Positions 8,547 to 17,197 of a stretch of DNA of 29,661 nt are shown here, piece after piece (positions within the stretch are counted from its first letter, which is position 1; each line of letters opens with the position of its first letter). The stretch comes from CAZVAR01 sp964625225. Its GTDB lineage: Bacteria > Pseudomonadota > Alphaproteobacteria > JAJUGE01. The DNA lies in assembly GCA_964625225.1 (NCBI GenBank), contig CAZVAR010000025.1, forward strand, positions 1-29,661. Direction: 5' to 3'. The position numbers and the translations under genes were made by a program. Below the pieces are notes generated by a model. The model did not search any database. It saw only the letters and a list, made by a program, of their open reading frames with translations, and was not told where the DNA came from.

Positions 8547-9182
8547 ATGGCGACACTTGACGCGTTCCGGCCGGCAGCCGAGAAATGGCGCATGCCGATC
8601 CATCCGCACCGCCGCCGGGGGCCGCTCCGGCTCGCCGTCCTCCTGCTCGGCGCCGCCCTGCTCGTCACCGGGGTGGCGCGTGCCGAGATCGAGATCGACC
8701 TGCTGCCGACCGATCCGCTGCTCGGCGCGATCCGGGCCGGCAACACGGTCAGCCTGCGCGGAATGCTGGTGACCGGAGCCTCCGCCAACGCCACCGACCG
8801 CAACGGGCGCTCGGCGCTGATGTTCGCTGCCGCGGCCGGCAACTTCGAAGCGGTCCATCTGCTGCTGGAACACGGCGCGCGCGTGCGAATGAAGGACCGC
8901 CGGGGCTACACCGCCCTGCACGAGGCGGCGCTCAGCGGCAATCCCGACGTCGTCGCCCGGCTGCTCGAGGCCGATGCCGAGGTCGACGCGGACGACCGCA
9001 ACGGGGTCACGGCGCTGATGCTCGCCGCGGGCGAAGGCCACGCCGATATCGTGGCCCTGCTGCTCGAGGCCGGGGCCGATCCGAGCCGGACCGACTATTC
9101 CGGCCGCAGCGCGACGGACTGGGCTGCCAAGCGGGGCGGCGCCCGCGTGCACCGTCTGTTGCAGCAGGCGGGCGGCCGCTGA
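8547..9182 (+). CDS. Secreted ankyrin-repeat protein
   Basis: The protein is up to 211 residues. A positively charged N terminus and a hydrophobic signal (about 28-46, LRLAVLLLGAALLVTGVARA) predict export to the periplasm. After that come about five ankyrin repeats from residue 54 to the end, with clear GRSALMFAAAAGNFEAVHLL, GYTALHEAALSGNPDVVARL and GVTALMLAAGEGHADIVALL units. Such proteins bind other proteins; the partner is unknown. The start is uncertain: neither the ATG at 8547 nor the ATG at 8592 has a strong ribosome site, and the later one gives a more usual signal peptide length. It is divergent from the YjbQ gene and convergent with the SYLF gene. Confidence 0.85.
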   Translation: MATLDAFRPAAEKWRMPIHPHRRRGPLRLAVLLLGAALLVTGVARAEIEIDLLPTDPLLGAIRAGNTVSLRGMLVTGASANATDRNGRSALMFAAAAGNFEAVHLLLEHGARVRMKDRRGYTALHEAALSGNPDVVARLLEADAEVDADDRNGVTALMLAAGEGHADIVALLLEAGADPSRTDYSGRSATDWAAKRGGARVHRLLQQAGGR

Positions 9183-9205
9183 CGCCGCGCCCGGCTCCCC
9201 GGCGC

Positions 9206-9916
9206 TCAGCCCGCCTGCGCCAGCCGGGCCAGGGTCTCGCGCAGCGCGTCGGCCCGACGGTCGCCGAATCGGCGGTCGATGACGATGCCGCGGACGGTGG
9301 CATCCGGCCCGTACAGCGCCTTGTTCCAGTCCTCGCGCCGGGCGACCACCGCCCCCTCCAGCGAGGCACCCAGGAACAGGCCCTTGTTGGTCGAGTAGGT
9401 ATAGACGTCGACGCCGAGATTGGTGGTCGTGCCGGCGGCGAGCCCGACGCCCACCGGGCCGGCCGCGGCGCTGATGTCGCCGCCCAGCTTGACCTGATTG
9501 TCGATGATCGCCTGCAGCGCCTTGTCGGTCATGATGATCAAGACGGCTTCGGACGCCTGCCCGCCGAGCTGGAGGCCGAAGCTGATCGCGCCCAGCGTAT
9601 AGAAGGCCGGATGGCTCCAATTGCCCTGCTCGTCCCGGGTGAGCAGCACGCCGCTGCCGCCCTCGCCGCCGATCAGGAAGGCGCCCTTCAGAAGTTGCGG
9701 GAAGATCATCACCCCCTTCGCGCGGGACAGCAGCCGAGGGATGTTCTGCTCCAGCTCCCGTTCGGAGGCGACGCGCTGTACAGTGAAGCGCGCCTTCTCG
9801 ATGATCTCTTCGGCATCGAGGGCATTGCTGCTCTGGGCCGATGCGGGCGCGGCGACGAACAGGGCGGCCACGAGCGCGAGGGCGGCCGGAAGCAGGCTGG
9901 CAAATCGCATGGTCAT
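9206..9916 (-). CDS. SYLF (Ysc84-like) domain lipid-binding protein, exported
   Basis: The 236-residue protein starts with a signal peptide MTMRFASLLPAALALVAALF that ends near ASA-QSS (about residue 29). The rest is the SYLF/Ysc84 domain: IPRLLSRAKGVMIFPQLLKG, GGEGGSGVLLTRDEQGNWS, ISFGLQLGGQASEAVLIIM, then the GTTTNLGVDVYTYSTNKGLF block and LEGAVVARREDWNKALYG. In eukaryotes this domain binds phosphoinositides; the bacterial periplasmic role is unknown. The first ATG is preceded by GGGAA at a 5-base spacing; a second ATG two codons in is also possible. It is divergent from cobT. Confidence 0.9.
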   Translation of the reverse strand: MTMRFASLLPAALALVAALFVAAPASAQSSNALDAEEIIEKARFTVQRVASERELEQNIPRLLSRAKGVMIFPQLLKGAFLIGGEGGSGVLLTRDEQGNWSHPAFYTLGAISFGLQLGGQASEAVLIIMTDKALQAIIDNQVKLGGDISAAAGPVGVGLAAGTTTNLGVDVYTYSTNKGLFLGASLEGAVVARREDWNKALYGPDATVRGIVIDRRFGDRRADALRETLARLAQAG

Positions 9917-10091
9917 TTCGGTTCCCGAATCAGGAATGTTCCGCCACGAAGGGGGAGTGCGGCCCATCCATATTAGCGCGATGCACGACCCTCGGGCCAC
10001 ACGGCGAGGCCGGGCGGTTGCGATGGCCCGGCCTTGGCTATAGGAGGGTGTTTCCGCGGTCGATCCGCGCCCCCGCGCCCCGGAGCCTGCC

Positions 10092-11114
10092 ATGCCCGCC
10101 GATAGCCCCGTCGCCAGCCTCGACGAAATCCGCGGGCTGTTGCCGAAGCTTCCCGGTGCCGACCACGACGCAGCCGGTGCGGCCGCGTCCCGCGAAGCCG
10201 AACTCGCCAAACCCGCCGGGGCGCTCGGCCGCCTGGAGGAGCTGGCTGCGTGGTTGGCTGCCTGGCAGGGCCGCTATCCGCCGCGGCTGCAACGGCCGCG
10301 GGTCGCCGTGTTCGCCGCCAATCACGGCATCGCCGCACGCGGCGTCTCCGCCTATCCGGCCGGGGCCACGAGGCAGATGGTGCAGACCATCGTCGCGGGC
10401 GGGGCCGCGGTGAACCAGCTCTGCCGCGTGGCCGATGCCGAGCTGCGGGTCTACGAGATGGCGCTCGAGCAGCCGACGCGCGACTTCACCGAAGCGCCGG
10501 CGATGGAGGAGGACGAGTGCGCCCGCGCCATGGCCTACGGCATGATGGCGGTCGATGAGGGGCTCGACCTGCTCGCCCTCGGCGACATCGGCGTCGGCAA
10601 CACGACCGCCGCCGCCGCCCTCTGCCTGGCCCTGTTCGGCGGTACGGCGGAAACCTGGGCCGGCTCCGGTCCGGGGGTCCGGGATGCGGCCCTGGCGCGC
10701 AAGGTGGAGACGGTCGCGGCCGGCGTGGCACGCCACCGTGAGGCCATGCGCGACCCGCTGCTGGCGCTGACCTGTGTCGGGGGCCAGGAGCTGGCAGCGA
10801 TCGCCGGCGCCGTGATTGCGGCGCGGATGGCGCGCACCCCGGTCCTGCTCGACGGATTCGCCTGCACCGCGGCCGCCGCCGTCGTCTTCGCGGCCGACCC
10901 GGCCGGTCTCGATCATTGCCTGGTGGCGCACCGTGCCGACGAGCCCGGCCACGCTGCGCTGCTGGACCGGCTCGGCAAGGCCCCGCTGCTCGATCTCGGC
11001 ATGCGCCTGGGCGAGGGCTCGGCGGCAGCGCTCTGCATCCCTATCCTGCGCGCGGCGGTGGAGACGCACACCGGAATGGCCGGCTTGGCCGAGGCCCGCG
11101 TCGGCCGCCCCTGA
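10092..11114 (+). CDS. cobT: Nicotinate-nucleotide--dimethylbenzimidazole phosphoribosyltransferase
   Basis: This cytoplasmic enzyme makes alpha-ribazole phosphate from dimethylbenzimidazole and nicotinate mononucleotide, for the lower ligand of cobalamin. The 340 residues match the family length. Visible family blocks are KPAGALGRLEELA (40-52), FAANHGIAARGVSAYPAGAT, GDIGVGNTTAAAALC (164-178), GSGPGVRD and RLGEGSAAALCIPILRAA. In the last, Glu308 corresponds to the catalytic Glu317 of Salmonella CobT. No other cobalamin gene is adjacent, and I see no cobalamin riboswitch in the 175-base upstream region shared with the divergent SYLF gene. The transcript seems to carry cobT alone. Confidence 0.95.
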   Translation: MPADSPVASLDEIRGLLPKLPGADHDAAGAAASREAELAKPAGALGRLEELAAWLAAWQGRYPPRLQRPRVAVFAANHGIAARGVSAYPAGATRQMVQTIVAGGAAVNQLCRVADAELRVYEMALEQPTRDFTEAPAMEEDECARAMAYGMMAVDEGLDLLALGDIGVGNTTAAAALCLALFGGTAETWAGSGPGVRDAALARKVETVAAGVARHREAMRDPLLALTCVGGQELAAIAGAVIAARMARTPVLLDGFACTAAAAVVFAADPAGLDHCLVAHRADEPGHAALLDRLGKAPLLDLGMRLGEGSAAALCIPILRAAVETHTGMAGLAEARVGRP

Positions 11115-11524
11115 TCCACCCCCCGCAGCCGCCCACTGCACCGGAAACCCGGGATCGACCGCGGGCGGGTCCGGGAGGCAACGCTTCCGCTCGCCGCACC
11201 GCCCGTGGGTACTCGCCTCCGGCGCCCGCGCGTGGCCGCCGGCCGGCCGCGCGAGGAAGAGACGGCAATTACCGCAATGCCGATCCGCCGTCCGCGCCTC
11301 GCCGTCGGGCCGGCGAACGGCCGGACCGGCGCGCGGGTCCCTCGTCCTGCCGAACGGCGGACCGCCTTTGCCAAAGTGTCGCACCGGCTGCATACTGGCC
11401 GGACGGACCCGCGGGCAAGCGCGGCGTCTCTGCCCGCTGCCCGGGTGCCCCGTCTGCCGGCGCGTCGCCGGCAAGAGTCTCGATCTGCCGGCCGGACGGG
11501 GCGGAGGCAGAAAGGGGAGAGGCC
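11115..11524. other. 410-base gene-free spacer upstream of the binding-protein/amidohydrolase operon
   Basis: No convincing gene is seen here; open frames in this stretch are GC-rich artefacts without ribosome sites or family similarity. The only supported element is a sigma-70-like promoter at 11368-11396. No intrinsic terminator with a T-run is visible after cobT. Confidence 0.6.
11368..11396 (+). promoter_or_regulatory. Predicted sigma-70 promoter for the ABC/amidohydrolase operon
   Basis: TTGCCA at 11368-11373 and CATACT at 11391-11396 are separated by 17 bases. The implied leader before the ATG at 11525 is about 120 bases and could carry further control, though I see no known riboswitch in it. 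Confidence 0.45.
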
Positions 11525-12526
11525 ATGCGCACCGTTCGACATCGGCTCCTCACGACCGCGTTGGCGCTGACCGGCGCCACGGTCCTCGGCGCGGCGGCGC
11601 AGGCCGCCGATACGGTCCGCCTGCAGCTCGACTGGATCCCGACCGGCGAACATGCCGCCTATTTCGCCGGGTGGCAGAAAGGCTTCTGGACCGAGCACGG
11701 CATCAACATCGACATCTCGCGCGGCGACGGCTCCGGCGACACGGTGGCGAAGATGGCCGGCGGCGCCACCGACTTCGGCGTGGCGGACATTGCCGCAGTG
11801 ATGACGGCGCGCGCCCGCACCGGCGCCCCGGTCAAGACGATCAGCGCTGTCTATACGCACTCGCCCCATTCGCTGTTCGTGCTGGCCGACTCCGGCATCC
11901 GGGAGTTCAAGGGGCTCGAAGGCAAGAAGATCGGCATCACCCCGGGCAACAGCCACAAGCTCTACTTCCCGAAGGTCGCCGAGCGCGCCGGCACCGACCC
12001 GGAGAAGATCGTCTGGGTCAACACCGACGCCTCCGCCATGGCGGCGATGCTGATCGCCGGCCGCATCGACGCGGCGCCTTTCTATTCCATTCATCACTAC
12101 TACCAGAACAAGGCGGCGCAGAAGGCAGGCAAGGAGATCCTGGTCCTGCCGTTCGAATCGGTCGGCTTCGCCATCTACTCCGCCTCGCTGATCACCACCG
12201 ACCGGAACATCGAGGAGAACCCGGACCTGGTCCGTCGCTTCCTCGCCGGCGCCCACAAGAGCTTCCGCTGGGCCAGGGACAATCAGCAGGAAGCGTGCGA
12301 GCTGCACGTCCAGAAGAACCCGGAGGTCGATCTCGACGACTGTCAGGGCAGTCTGAAGGCGACCATGGGGTTCGTCTTCAACGACCATTCGACCGGGACC
12401 GGCCTCGGCCGGCTTGACCCCGAGCGCCTCGCGTTCACCTGGGAGGTGGTGGCCGAGGCGCAGGAGCTGCCGAAGGAATGGGACTACATGCAGGCGGTCG
12501 ACACCAGCCTGATCCCGCCGGGATGA
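11525..12526 (+). CDS. NMT1/THI5-like ABC transporter substrate-binding protein
   Basis: The 333-residue periplasmic binding protein has a signal peptide (residues 1 to about 28, MRTVRHRLLTTALALTGATV, then AQAA). The mature start VRLQLDWIPTGEHAAYFAG and the block GSGDTVAKMAGGATDFGVAD identify the NMT1/THI5-like fold, whose members bind pyrimidines such as hydroxymethylpyrimidine, riboflavin, sulfonates or nitrate. The exact ligand cannot be read here. GGGGAG lies 5 bases before the ATG. It heads a four-gene run with an ATPase, a permease and an amidohydrolase. The pairing with a deaminase-type enzyme suggests a nitrogen heterocycle as ligand (inference). Confidence 0.92.
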   Translation: MRTVRHRLLTTALALTGATVLGAAAQAADTVRLQLDWIPTGEHAAYFAGWQKGFWTEHGINIDISRGDGSGDTVAKMAGGATDFGVADIAAVMTARARTGAPVKTISAVYTHSPHSLFVLADSGIREFKGLEGKKIGITPGNSHKLYFPKVAERAGTDPEKIVWVNTDASAMAAMLIAGRIDAAPFYSIHHYYQNKAAQKAGKEILVLPFESVGFAIYSASLITTDRNIEENPDLVRRFLAGAHKSFRWARDNQQEACELHVQKNPEVDLDDCQGSLKATMGFVFNDHSTGTGLGRLDPERLAFTWEVVAEAQELPKEWDYMQAVDTSLIPPG

Positions 12527-12623
12527 GGGCGGCGGCCGGAGTCGGCGCCGTGCCGCCGGTGGACGCGGATGGAGCCCACGGACGACCGTCGGGCGGCGGC
12601 AGCAGAGGAGGCGGCGGGGCCCC

Positions 12624-13403
12624 GTGATCCGCATCGAGCGCGTCTCCAAGACCTTCCGTTCCCGCGACGGTGCCGGGGTAGCGGCGCTCGACGACATCTC
12701 GTTGACCATCGGCGACCACGAGTTCGTCACCATCGTCGGGTCCTCCGGTTGCGGAAAGTCCACGCTGCTGCGCCTCGTCGCCGGGCTGATCCCCTGCTCG
12801 TCCGGCCGGATCGCGATCGACGGTGCCGAGGTGCGCGGGCCACGGCAGGACATCGGGATCGTGTTCCAGAGCCCGACGCTGCTGCCCTGGGCCACCGTCA
12901 TCGACAACGTGCTGTTCCCGCTGCGCATGATGCACGCGATGCGGCCGGACAGCCGGGACAAGGCCCATGCGCTGATCGAGCTGGTCGGGCTGGCCGGCTT
13001 CGCCGGGAAGTATCCGCGCGAGCTGTCCGGCGGCATGCAGCAGCGCGCCGCGATCTGCCGCGCCCTGATCTCCGACCCGGCGATCCTGCTGATGGACGAG
13101 CCGTTCGGTGCGCTCGATGCGCTCACGCGCGAGGAGATGAGCCTCGAACTCCTGCGCATCTGGACCGAACGGCCGAAAGCGATCGTCTTCGTCACCCATT
13201 CCATCACCGAGGCGGTCCTGCTGGCCGACCGGGTGGTGGTGATGTCGCCGCGGCCCGGCCGGATCGCCGACGTCATCGACGTGCCGCTGCCGCGACCGCG
13301 CGATTTCGACGTGGAGGCCCGCCGTGAGTTCCAGGACTGCACCCACCGGATCCGCGAGCGCATCTTCGGTGCCCGGCAGCGCCGCGTCGCGGCCGCCGAA
13401 TAG
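12624..13403 (+). CDS. ABC transporter ATPase, SsuB/TauB/NrtD type
   Basis: This 259-residue cytoplasmic ATPase has Walker A GSSGCGKS (39-46), a Q-loop in IGIVFQSPTLLPWATV, the signature LSGGMQQRAAICRAL, Walker B ILLMDEPFGALD and the H-loop FVTHSITEAVLLADRV. These are typical of the nitrate/sulfonate/taurine/pyrimidine importer group. It uses a GTG start, MIRIERVSKTF, with GAGGAGG about 12 bases upstream, a rather long spacing. It follows the binding-protein gene by 97 bases and overlaps the permease gene by 80 bases. Confidence 0.93.
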   Translation: MIRIERVSKTFRSRDGAGVAALDDISLTIGDHEFVTIVGSSGCGKSTLLRLVAGLIPCSSGRIAIDGAEVRGPRQDIGIVFQSPTLLPWATVIDNVLFPLRMMHAMRPDSRDKAHALIELVGLAGFAGKYPRELSGGMQQRAAICRALISDPAILLMDEPFGALDALTREEMSLELLRIWTERPKAIVFVTHSITEAVLLADRVVVMSPRPGRIADVIDVPLPRPRDFDVEARREFQDCTHRIRERIFGARQRRVAAAE

Positions 13404-14184
13404 CCTGCGCCGCCTGCTGACGACCGGATGGGACGTGCTCCTGCCCTCCCTGGTGCTGGTGGTGCTGGTGATCGCCTGGGAGGTCGCGGTCCGCATCTTC
13501 GCGATCCCGGTCTTCATCCTGCCCGCGCCCAGCGTGATCTGGGCGGAGACGATGGCGATCCCGGACACGGTGCTGCAGCACACGCTGGCGACGCTCAACA
13601 CGGTGATGATCGGCTTCGTCGTGTCGATCGCGATCAGCCTGCCGCTCGCCGTGCTGATCACCGCGTCGCCCTGGATCTCGAGCGCGATTTACCCGCTGCT
13701 GGTGCTGACCCAGTCGATCCCGAAGGTGGCGCTGGCGCCAATCCTGGTGATCGCATTGGGCGCCAACGAGCTGCCACGGATCGTCGTCACGTTCCTGGTC
13801 GCGTTCTTCCCGCTGGTGATCGCGGTCGCGGCCGGCCTGCTCTCGGTCCCGGCGGATCTGATCGAACTCGGCCGCTCCTACCGCGCCTCGCGCCTCCAGG
13901 AGCTGTGGCGCATCCGCCTGCCCTATGCGGTGCCGTTCATCTTCAGCGGCCTCAAGGTGGCGATCGCGCTGGCGGTGGTGGGCGCGGTGGTCGGCGAGTT
14001 CGTCGCCGCCGACCAGGGACTTGGCTATCTCATCACCTCGTCCACCGCGTTCTTCCGGACGCCGCTGGCCTTCGGCGCGATGATCCTGCTATCGCTGATG
14101 GGGATCGTGCTGTTCCAGCTCGTGGTGATCGTCGAGCGCGTCTTCTTCCCCTGGTCCTCGGGGCAGGAAACGGTGGTCGTCTAA
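13324..14184 (+). CDS. ABC transporter permease, SsuC/TauC/NrtB type
   Basis: The 286-residue inner-membrane subunit has about six helices beginning near residue 40 (VLLPSLVLVVLVIAWEVAVR). The family features are FILPAPSVIWAE, LTQSIPKVALAPILVIALG and the ATPase-contact EAA loop at IELGRSYRASRLQELWRIRL. The start is a GTG inside the ATPase gene; it is chosen because GGAGG at 13313-13317 sits 6 bases before it, which makes the 80-base overlap believable. The first 35 residues are Ser/Ala/Pro-rich and poorly conserved, so a later start is possible. Confidence 0.9.
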   Translation: MSSRTAPTGSASASSVPGSAASRPPNSLRRLLTTGWDVLLPSLVLVVLVIAWEVAVRIFAIPVFILPAPSVIWAETMAIPDTVLQHTLATLNTVMIGFVVSIAISLPLAVLITASPWISSAIYPLLVLTQSIPKVALAPILVIALGANELPRIVVTFLVAFFPLVIAVAAGLLSVPADLIELGRSYRASRLQELWRIRLPYAVPFIFSGLKVAIALAVVGAVVGEFVAADQGLGYLITSSTAFFRTPLAFGAMILLSLMGIVLFQLVVIVERVFFPWSSGQETVVV

Positions 14185-14269
14185 CCGGAGCGCCGGCCGT
14201 CGGGTCCGCCCCTCGAGGATCCCGTGAACCATGCGGACCGGGAGGTCCGCGCTCCAAGGGAGGGGTCCA

Positions 14270-15769
14270 ATGAGCCATACCGTCATCCGCCACGGCCGCG
14301 TCGTGGACATCCGCCGCCACCGCGCCGAGCCTGCAGACATCCTCGTCGAGGACGATTCGATCGTCGCGATCGGCCAGCCCGGCATGGAAGCGCCCGCCGA
14401 CGCGACCGTGATCGACGCGACGGGCCGCCTACTCCACCCCGGCCTGATCAACGCCCACACCCACGGCCACGGCAATCTCGCCAAGGGCATGGGCGACCGC
14501 TGGACGCTGGAGCTGCTGCTGACGGCGGCGCCCTGGATCGGCGGCAACCGCACGCTGGAGGACAAATATCTCACGACGCTGATCGGCGCCGTGGAGATGG
14601 TGCTGAAGGGCTGCACCGCCGCCTACGACCTGTTCTTCGAGTTTCCCACCCCCTCGCTCGAGGGGCTCGACGCGGTCGCCCGCGCCTACGAGGAGGCGGG
14701 CATGCGCGCCGTCGTGGCGCCGATGGTGGCCGACCGCACCTTCTTCGAGGCGATCCCCGGCCTGATGGACGCCCTGCCGCCGCCGCTGCAAAAGGAGGTG
14801 GAGGCGCTGCGTCTCGCGCCGTACGACACGACGCTCGCCAACATCCGCCGGGCGCTGCAGGGATGGACGCACGACCGCGACCGGGTCCGCCTCGCCGTGG
14901 CACCGACCATCCCGATGCACTGCTCGGACGCGTTCCTGACCGGCTGCCGCGATCTCGCGCGGGAATACGGCGTCGGGCTGCACAGCCACGTCTCCGAGTC
15001 GAAGGTTCAGGCCGTCGCCGCGATCCGCCACTGGGGCTGGAGCCCGACCGCGCATCTCGACCGCCTCGGCCTGCTGGGGCCCGACTTCACGGTCGCGCAC
15101 GGCGTCTGGCTCGACGACGACGACATGCGGCGGCTGGCCGATCATGGCGCCTCGGTCGCGCACAATCCCGGCAGCAACATGCGGCTCGGCAGCGGCATCG
15201 CCCATGCGCGACGGATGCTGGAGCTGGGCGTCAATCTCGGCATCGGCACCGACGGCGCGTCCTGCTCCGACAATCAGAACATGTACGAGGCGATGCGGCT
15301 CGCCTCCTTCGCGTCGAAGGTGCGCACGCCGGACTGGCGCAGCTGGCTGACCACCGAGGAGGTGCTGACCGCCGCGACCGAGGGCAGCGCCCGCGCGCTC
15401 GGCTTCGAGAAATGCGGCCGCCTCGCCGCCGGCTACAAGGCGGACATCGTCTTCCTCGACCTCGCCACGATCAACTGGCTGCCGCTCAACGACGCGACCA
15501 ACCAGCTCGTCCACACCGAAGACGGCACCGGCGTCGACAAGGTGATGATCGGCGGCCGCCTCGTGGTCGACGGCGGGCGGCATCTGACCGTCGACCTCGC
15601 CGGCCTCGCGGCCCGGGTCGAGTCCGCGCGCGTCCGCCTCGCCGCGGCCAACCTGCCCAACAAGGCCCTCTACGAGCGGCTGGAGACGGTGGTCGGAACC
15701 TTCTGTCCCGGCCTCGCCCGGGTTCCGCATCACATCAACCGGTACGCCGCGGACGAGCACGCCCACTGA
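14270..15769 (+). CDS. TrzA/AtzA/SsnA-like amidohydrolase (deaminase or chlorohydrolase type)
   Basis: This is a 499-residue cytoplasmic metal-dependent hydrolase of subtype III amidohydrolases. It hydrolyses a C-N bond on a heterocycle in characterised relatives (S-adenosylhomocysteine, guanine, 8-oxoguanine, triazines). Metal and catalytic residues are in place: His63 and His65 (INAHTHGHGN), His240 and Glu243 (LHSHVSESK), His277 (VAHGVW) and Asp328 (GTDGASCSDN). The start MSHTVIRHGRVVDIR is set by GGGAGG 6 bases upstream; an ATG 13 codons earlier is less likely. It follows the permease by 85 bases. The context suggests that it acts on the imported solute. The substrate is not predictable from sequence alone. 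Confidence 0.9.
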   Translation: MSHTVIRHGRVVDIRRHRAEPADILVEDDSIVAIGQPGMEAPADATVIDATGRLLHPGLINAHTHGHGNLAKGMGDRWTLELLLTAAPWIGGNRTLEDKYLTTLIGAVEMVLKGCTAAYDLFFEFPTPSLEGLDAVARAYEEAGMRAVVAPMVADRTFFEAIPGLMDALPPPLQKEVEALRLAPYDTTLANIRRALQGWTHDRDRVRLAVAPTIPMHCSDAFLTGCRDLAREYGVGLHSHVSESKVQAVAAIRHWGWSPTAHLDRLGLLGPDFTVAHGVWLDDDDMRRLADHGASVAHNPGSNMRLGSGIAHARRMLELGVNLGIGTDGASCSDNQNMYEAMRLASFASKVRTPDWRSWLTTEEVLTAATEGSARALGFEKCGRLAAGYKADIVFLDLATINWLPLNDATNQLVHTEDGTGVDKVMIGGRLVVDGGRHLTVDLAGLAARVESARVRLAAANLPNKALYERLETVVGTFCPGLARVPHHINRYAADEHAH

Positions 15770-15922
15770 GGCCCGGCCGCGCTGCCGTGCCGGCGGCTGC
15801 GACGTGCCGTCGCAGCCGGGGCGCTGCCGGTGCCCGGCCCCACGGCCCGAATCGGAGTGCCGCAGCGGAAACCTCGTAGCAACATTTGCACGCCTACATG
15901 CAACGGCTTACTTGCCGCCGAT

Positions 15923-15951
15923 TTGACAAGTTCCGGGTCGGTCGGCAAATT
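15923..15951 (+). promoter_or_regulatory. Predicted sigma-70 promoter for the TAXI binding protein
   Basis: A perfect TTGACA (15923-15928) is followed after 17 bases by CAAATT (15946-15951), 55 bases before the ATG at 16006. The surrounding stretch 15880-15960 is noticeably less GC-rich than its neighbours. Confidence 0.6.
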
Positions 15952-16005
15952 GCACGGCCTGATCTTTGGCCGAGCACGGTCCACTACCTCCGGGAGGTTA
16001 CGACG

Positions 16006-17163
16006 ATGCGTCTGTTGCAACGAGTTTTCGCCACAGGCTGCGCGACGGCGGCGCTGCTTGCCGCCGGCACCGCACTCGCGGCACCCGAATTGCCGAAGAA
16101 CCTGGCGGTCACCGCCTATGACGTCGGATCCTCCGGCTACAGCCAGGCGGTCGCGGTCGGAGCGGCCTTCAAGAATCATCTCGGCGTCACGCTGCGTGTG
16201 CTGCCGGGCAAGAACGACGTCTCGCGCATGGTTCCGCTGCGCGAGGGCAAGGTCGATTTCTCCTACAACGGAATCGGCACCTATTTCGGCCAGGAGGGCG
16301 TAGACGTCTTCGGTACGAAGGACTGGGGGCCGCAGGAGGTCCGCGTCCTGCTGATGTCGATGGGAGACAATTGCCTCGGCCAATTCGTCACGGTCGATTC
16401 CGGCGTCAAGACGCTGGCGGAGCTGAAGGGCAAGCGGGTCGCCTATGTCAAGGGCTCGCCGGCCCTCAACCAGAACACCTTTGCGCATCTGCGCTTCGGC
16501 GGATTGACCTGGGACGATGTCGAGCAGGTAGTGGTCGGCGGCAACAACGGTGCGTTCGACGCCGTGCTGAACAACCAGGCCGACTCGTTCTTCTCCACCA
16601 CCAATTCCGGCAACGTCCTGAAGGTCCAGAACAGCCCGCGCGGCGTGTTCTACCCGCCCCTGCCGCACGACGACAAGGAAGGCTGGGCGCGCGTGAAGGA
16701 GGTGGCACCGCACTTCACGCCGCACATCTGCAAGGAGTCGGCGGGCAACATGCCGGCCTGGGAGGGGGCGAGCTATCCCTACCCCGTGGTGATCAACTAT
16801 GTGAACGACGATGCCGACAAGGCATACGTCTTCACGAAGGCGCATTTCGAGCAGTACCCGAACTTCAAGGACGCCGCGCCGGCGGCCAGCGGCTACGCGC
16901 TCGACCGCCAGGTGCTCGACTGGGTGGTGCCGTTCCACGAGGGCGCGATCCGCTACTACAAGGAGGCCGGGAAGTGGACGCCGGAGCTCCAGGCACACAA
17001 CGACAAGCTGGTCGAGCGGCAGCAGGTCCTGCAGAAGCTCTGGAAGGAGTTCCTCGACAGCAACCCGCCGAGCGACACCGAGGCGTTCTACAGCGCCTGG
17101 ATGGAGAAGCGCTACGCGGGCATGGAGGCCGCCGGTCACGCGCCGGTCTGGAAGACGTTCTAA
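16006..17163 (+). CDS. TAXI-family TRAP transporter solute-binding protein
   Basis: The 385-residue periplasmic protein has a signal peptide (residues 1 to about 25, MRLLQRVFATGCATAALLAA, ending ALA-APE). TAXI features include AYDVGSSGYSQAVAVGAAF, LRVLPGKNDVSRMVPLREGK, VDFSYNGIGTYF and LKGKRVAYVKGSPALNQNTF. TAXI proteins normally work with a fused DctQM membrane protein to import organic acids such as glutamate or 2-oxoglutarate, driven by sodium or protons. No membrane subunit is nearby, so this is an orphan binding protein. The ATG has GGGAGG 8 bases before it; the frame extends 40 codons upstream to a TTG but that would swallow the promoter. It is a single-gene transcript ending in a strong terminator. 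Confidence 0.92.
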   Translation: MRLLQRVFATGCATAALLAAGTALAAPELPKNLAVTAYDVGSSGYSQAVAVGAAFKNHLGVTLRVLPGKNDVSRMVPLREGKVDFSYNGIGTYFGQEGVDVFGTKDWGPQEVRVLLMSMGDNCLGQFVTVDSGVKTLAELKGKRVAYVKGSPALNQNTFAHLRFGGLTWDDVEQVVVGGNNGAFDAVLNNQADSFFSTTNSGNVLKVQNSPRGVFYPPLPHDDKEGWARVKEVAPHFTPHICKESAGNMPAWEGASYPYPVVINYVNDDADKAYVFTKAHFEQYPNFKDAAPAASGYALDRQVLDWVVPFHEGAIRYYKEAGKWTPELQAHNDKLVERQQVLQKLWKEFLDSNPPSDTEAFYSAWMEKRYAGMEAAGHAPVWKTF

Positions 17164-17197
17164 GCCCGGAACGCACCGGAAGCGGTGCTCCTCGCGC

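Noticed and set aside
9917..10091. Cobalamin riboswitch upstream of cobT
   Set aside because: I looked for the conserved B12-box core and found nothing convincing; the region is short and shared with the divergent SYLF gene. A covariance-model scan would settle it.
10913..13363. An 816-codon open frame on the minus strand
   Set aside because: It runs antisense through cobT, the binding protein and the ATPase, with Arg-rich low-complexity translation; an artefact of high GC.
15886..16005. TTG-started 40-residue N-terminal extension of the TAXI protein
   Set aside because: It would include the promoter boxes and place the signal peptide internally; the ATG at 16006 has a strong ribosome site.
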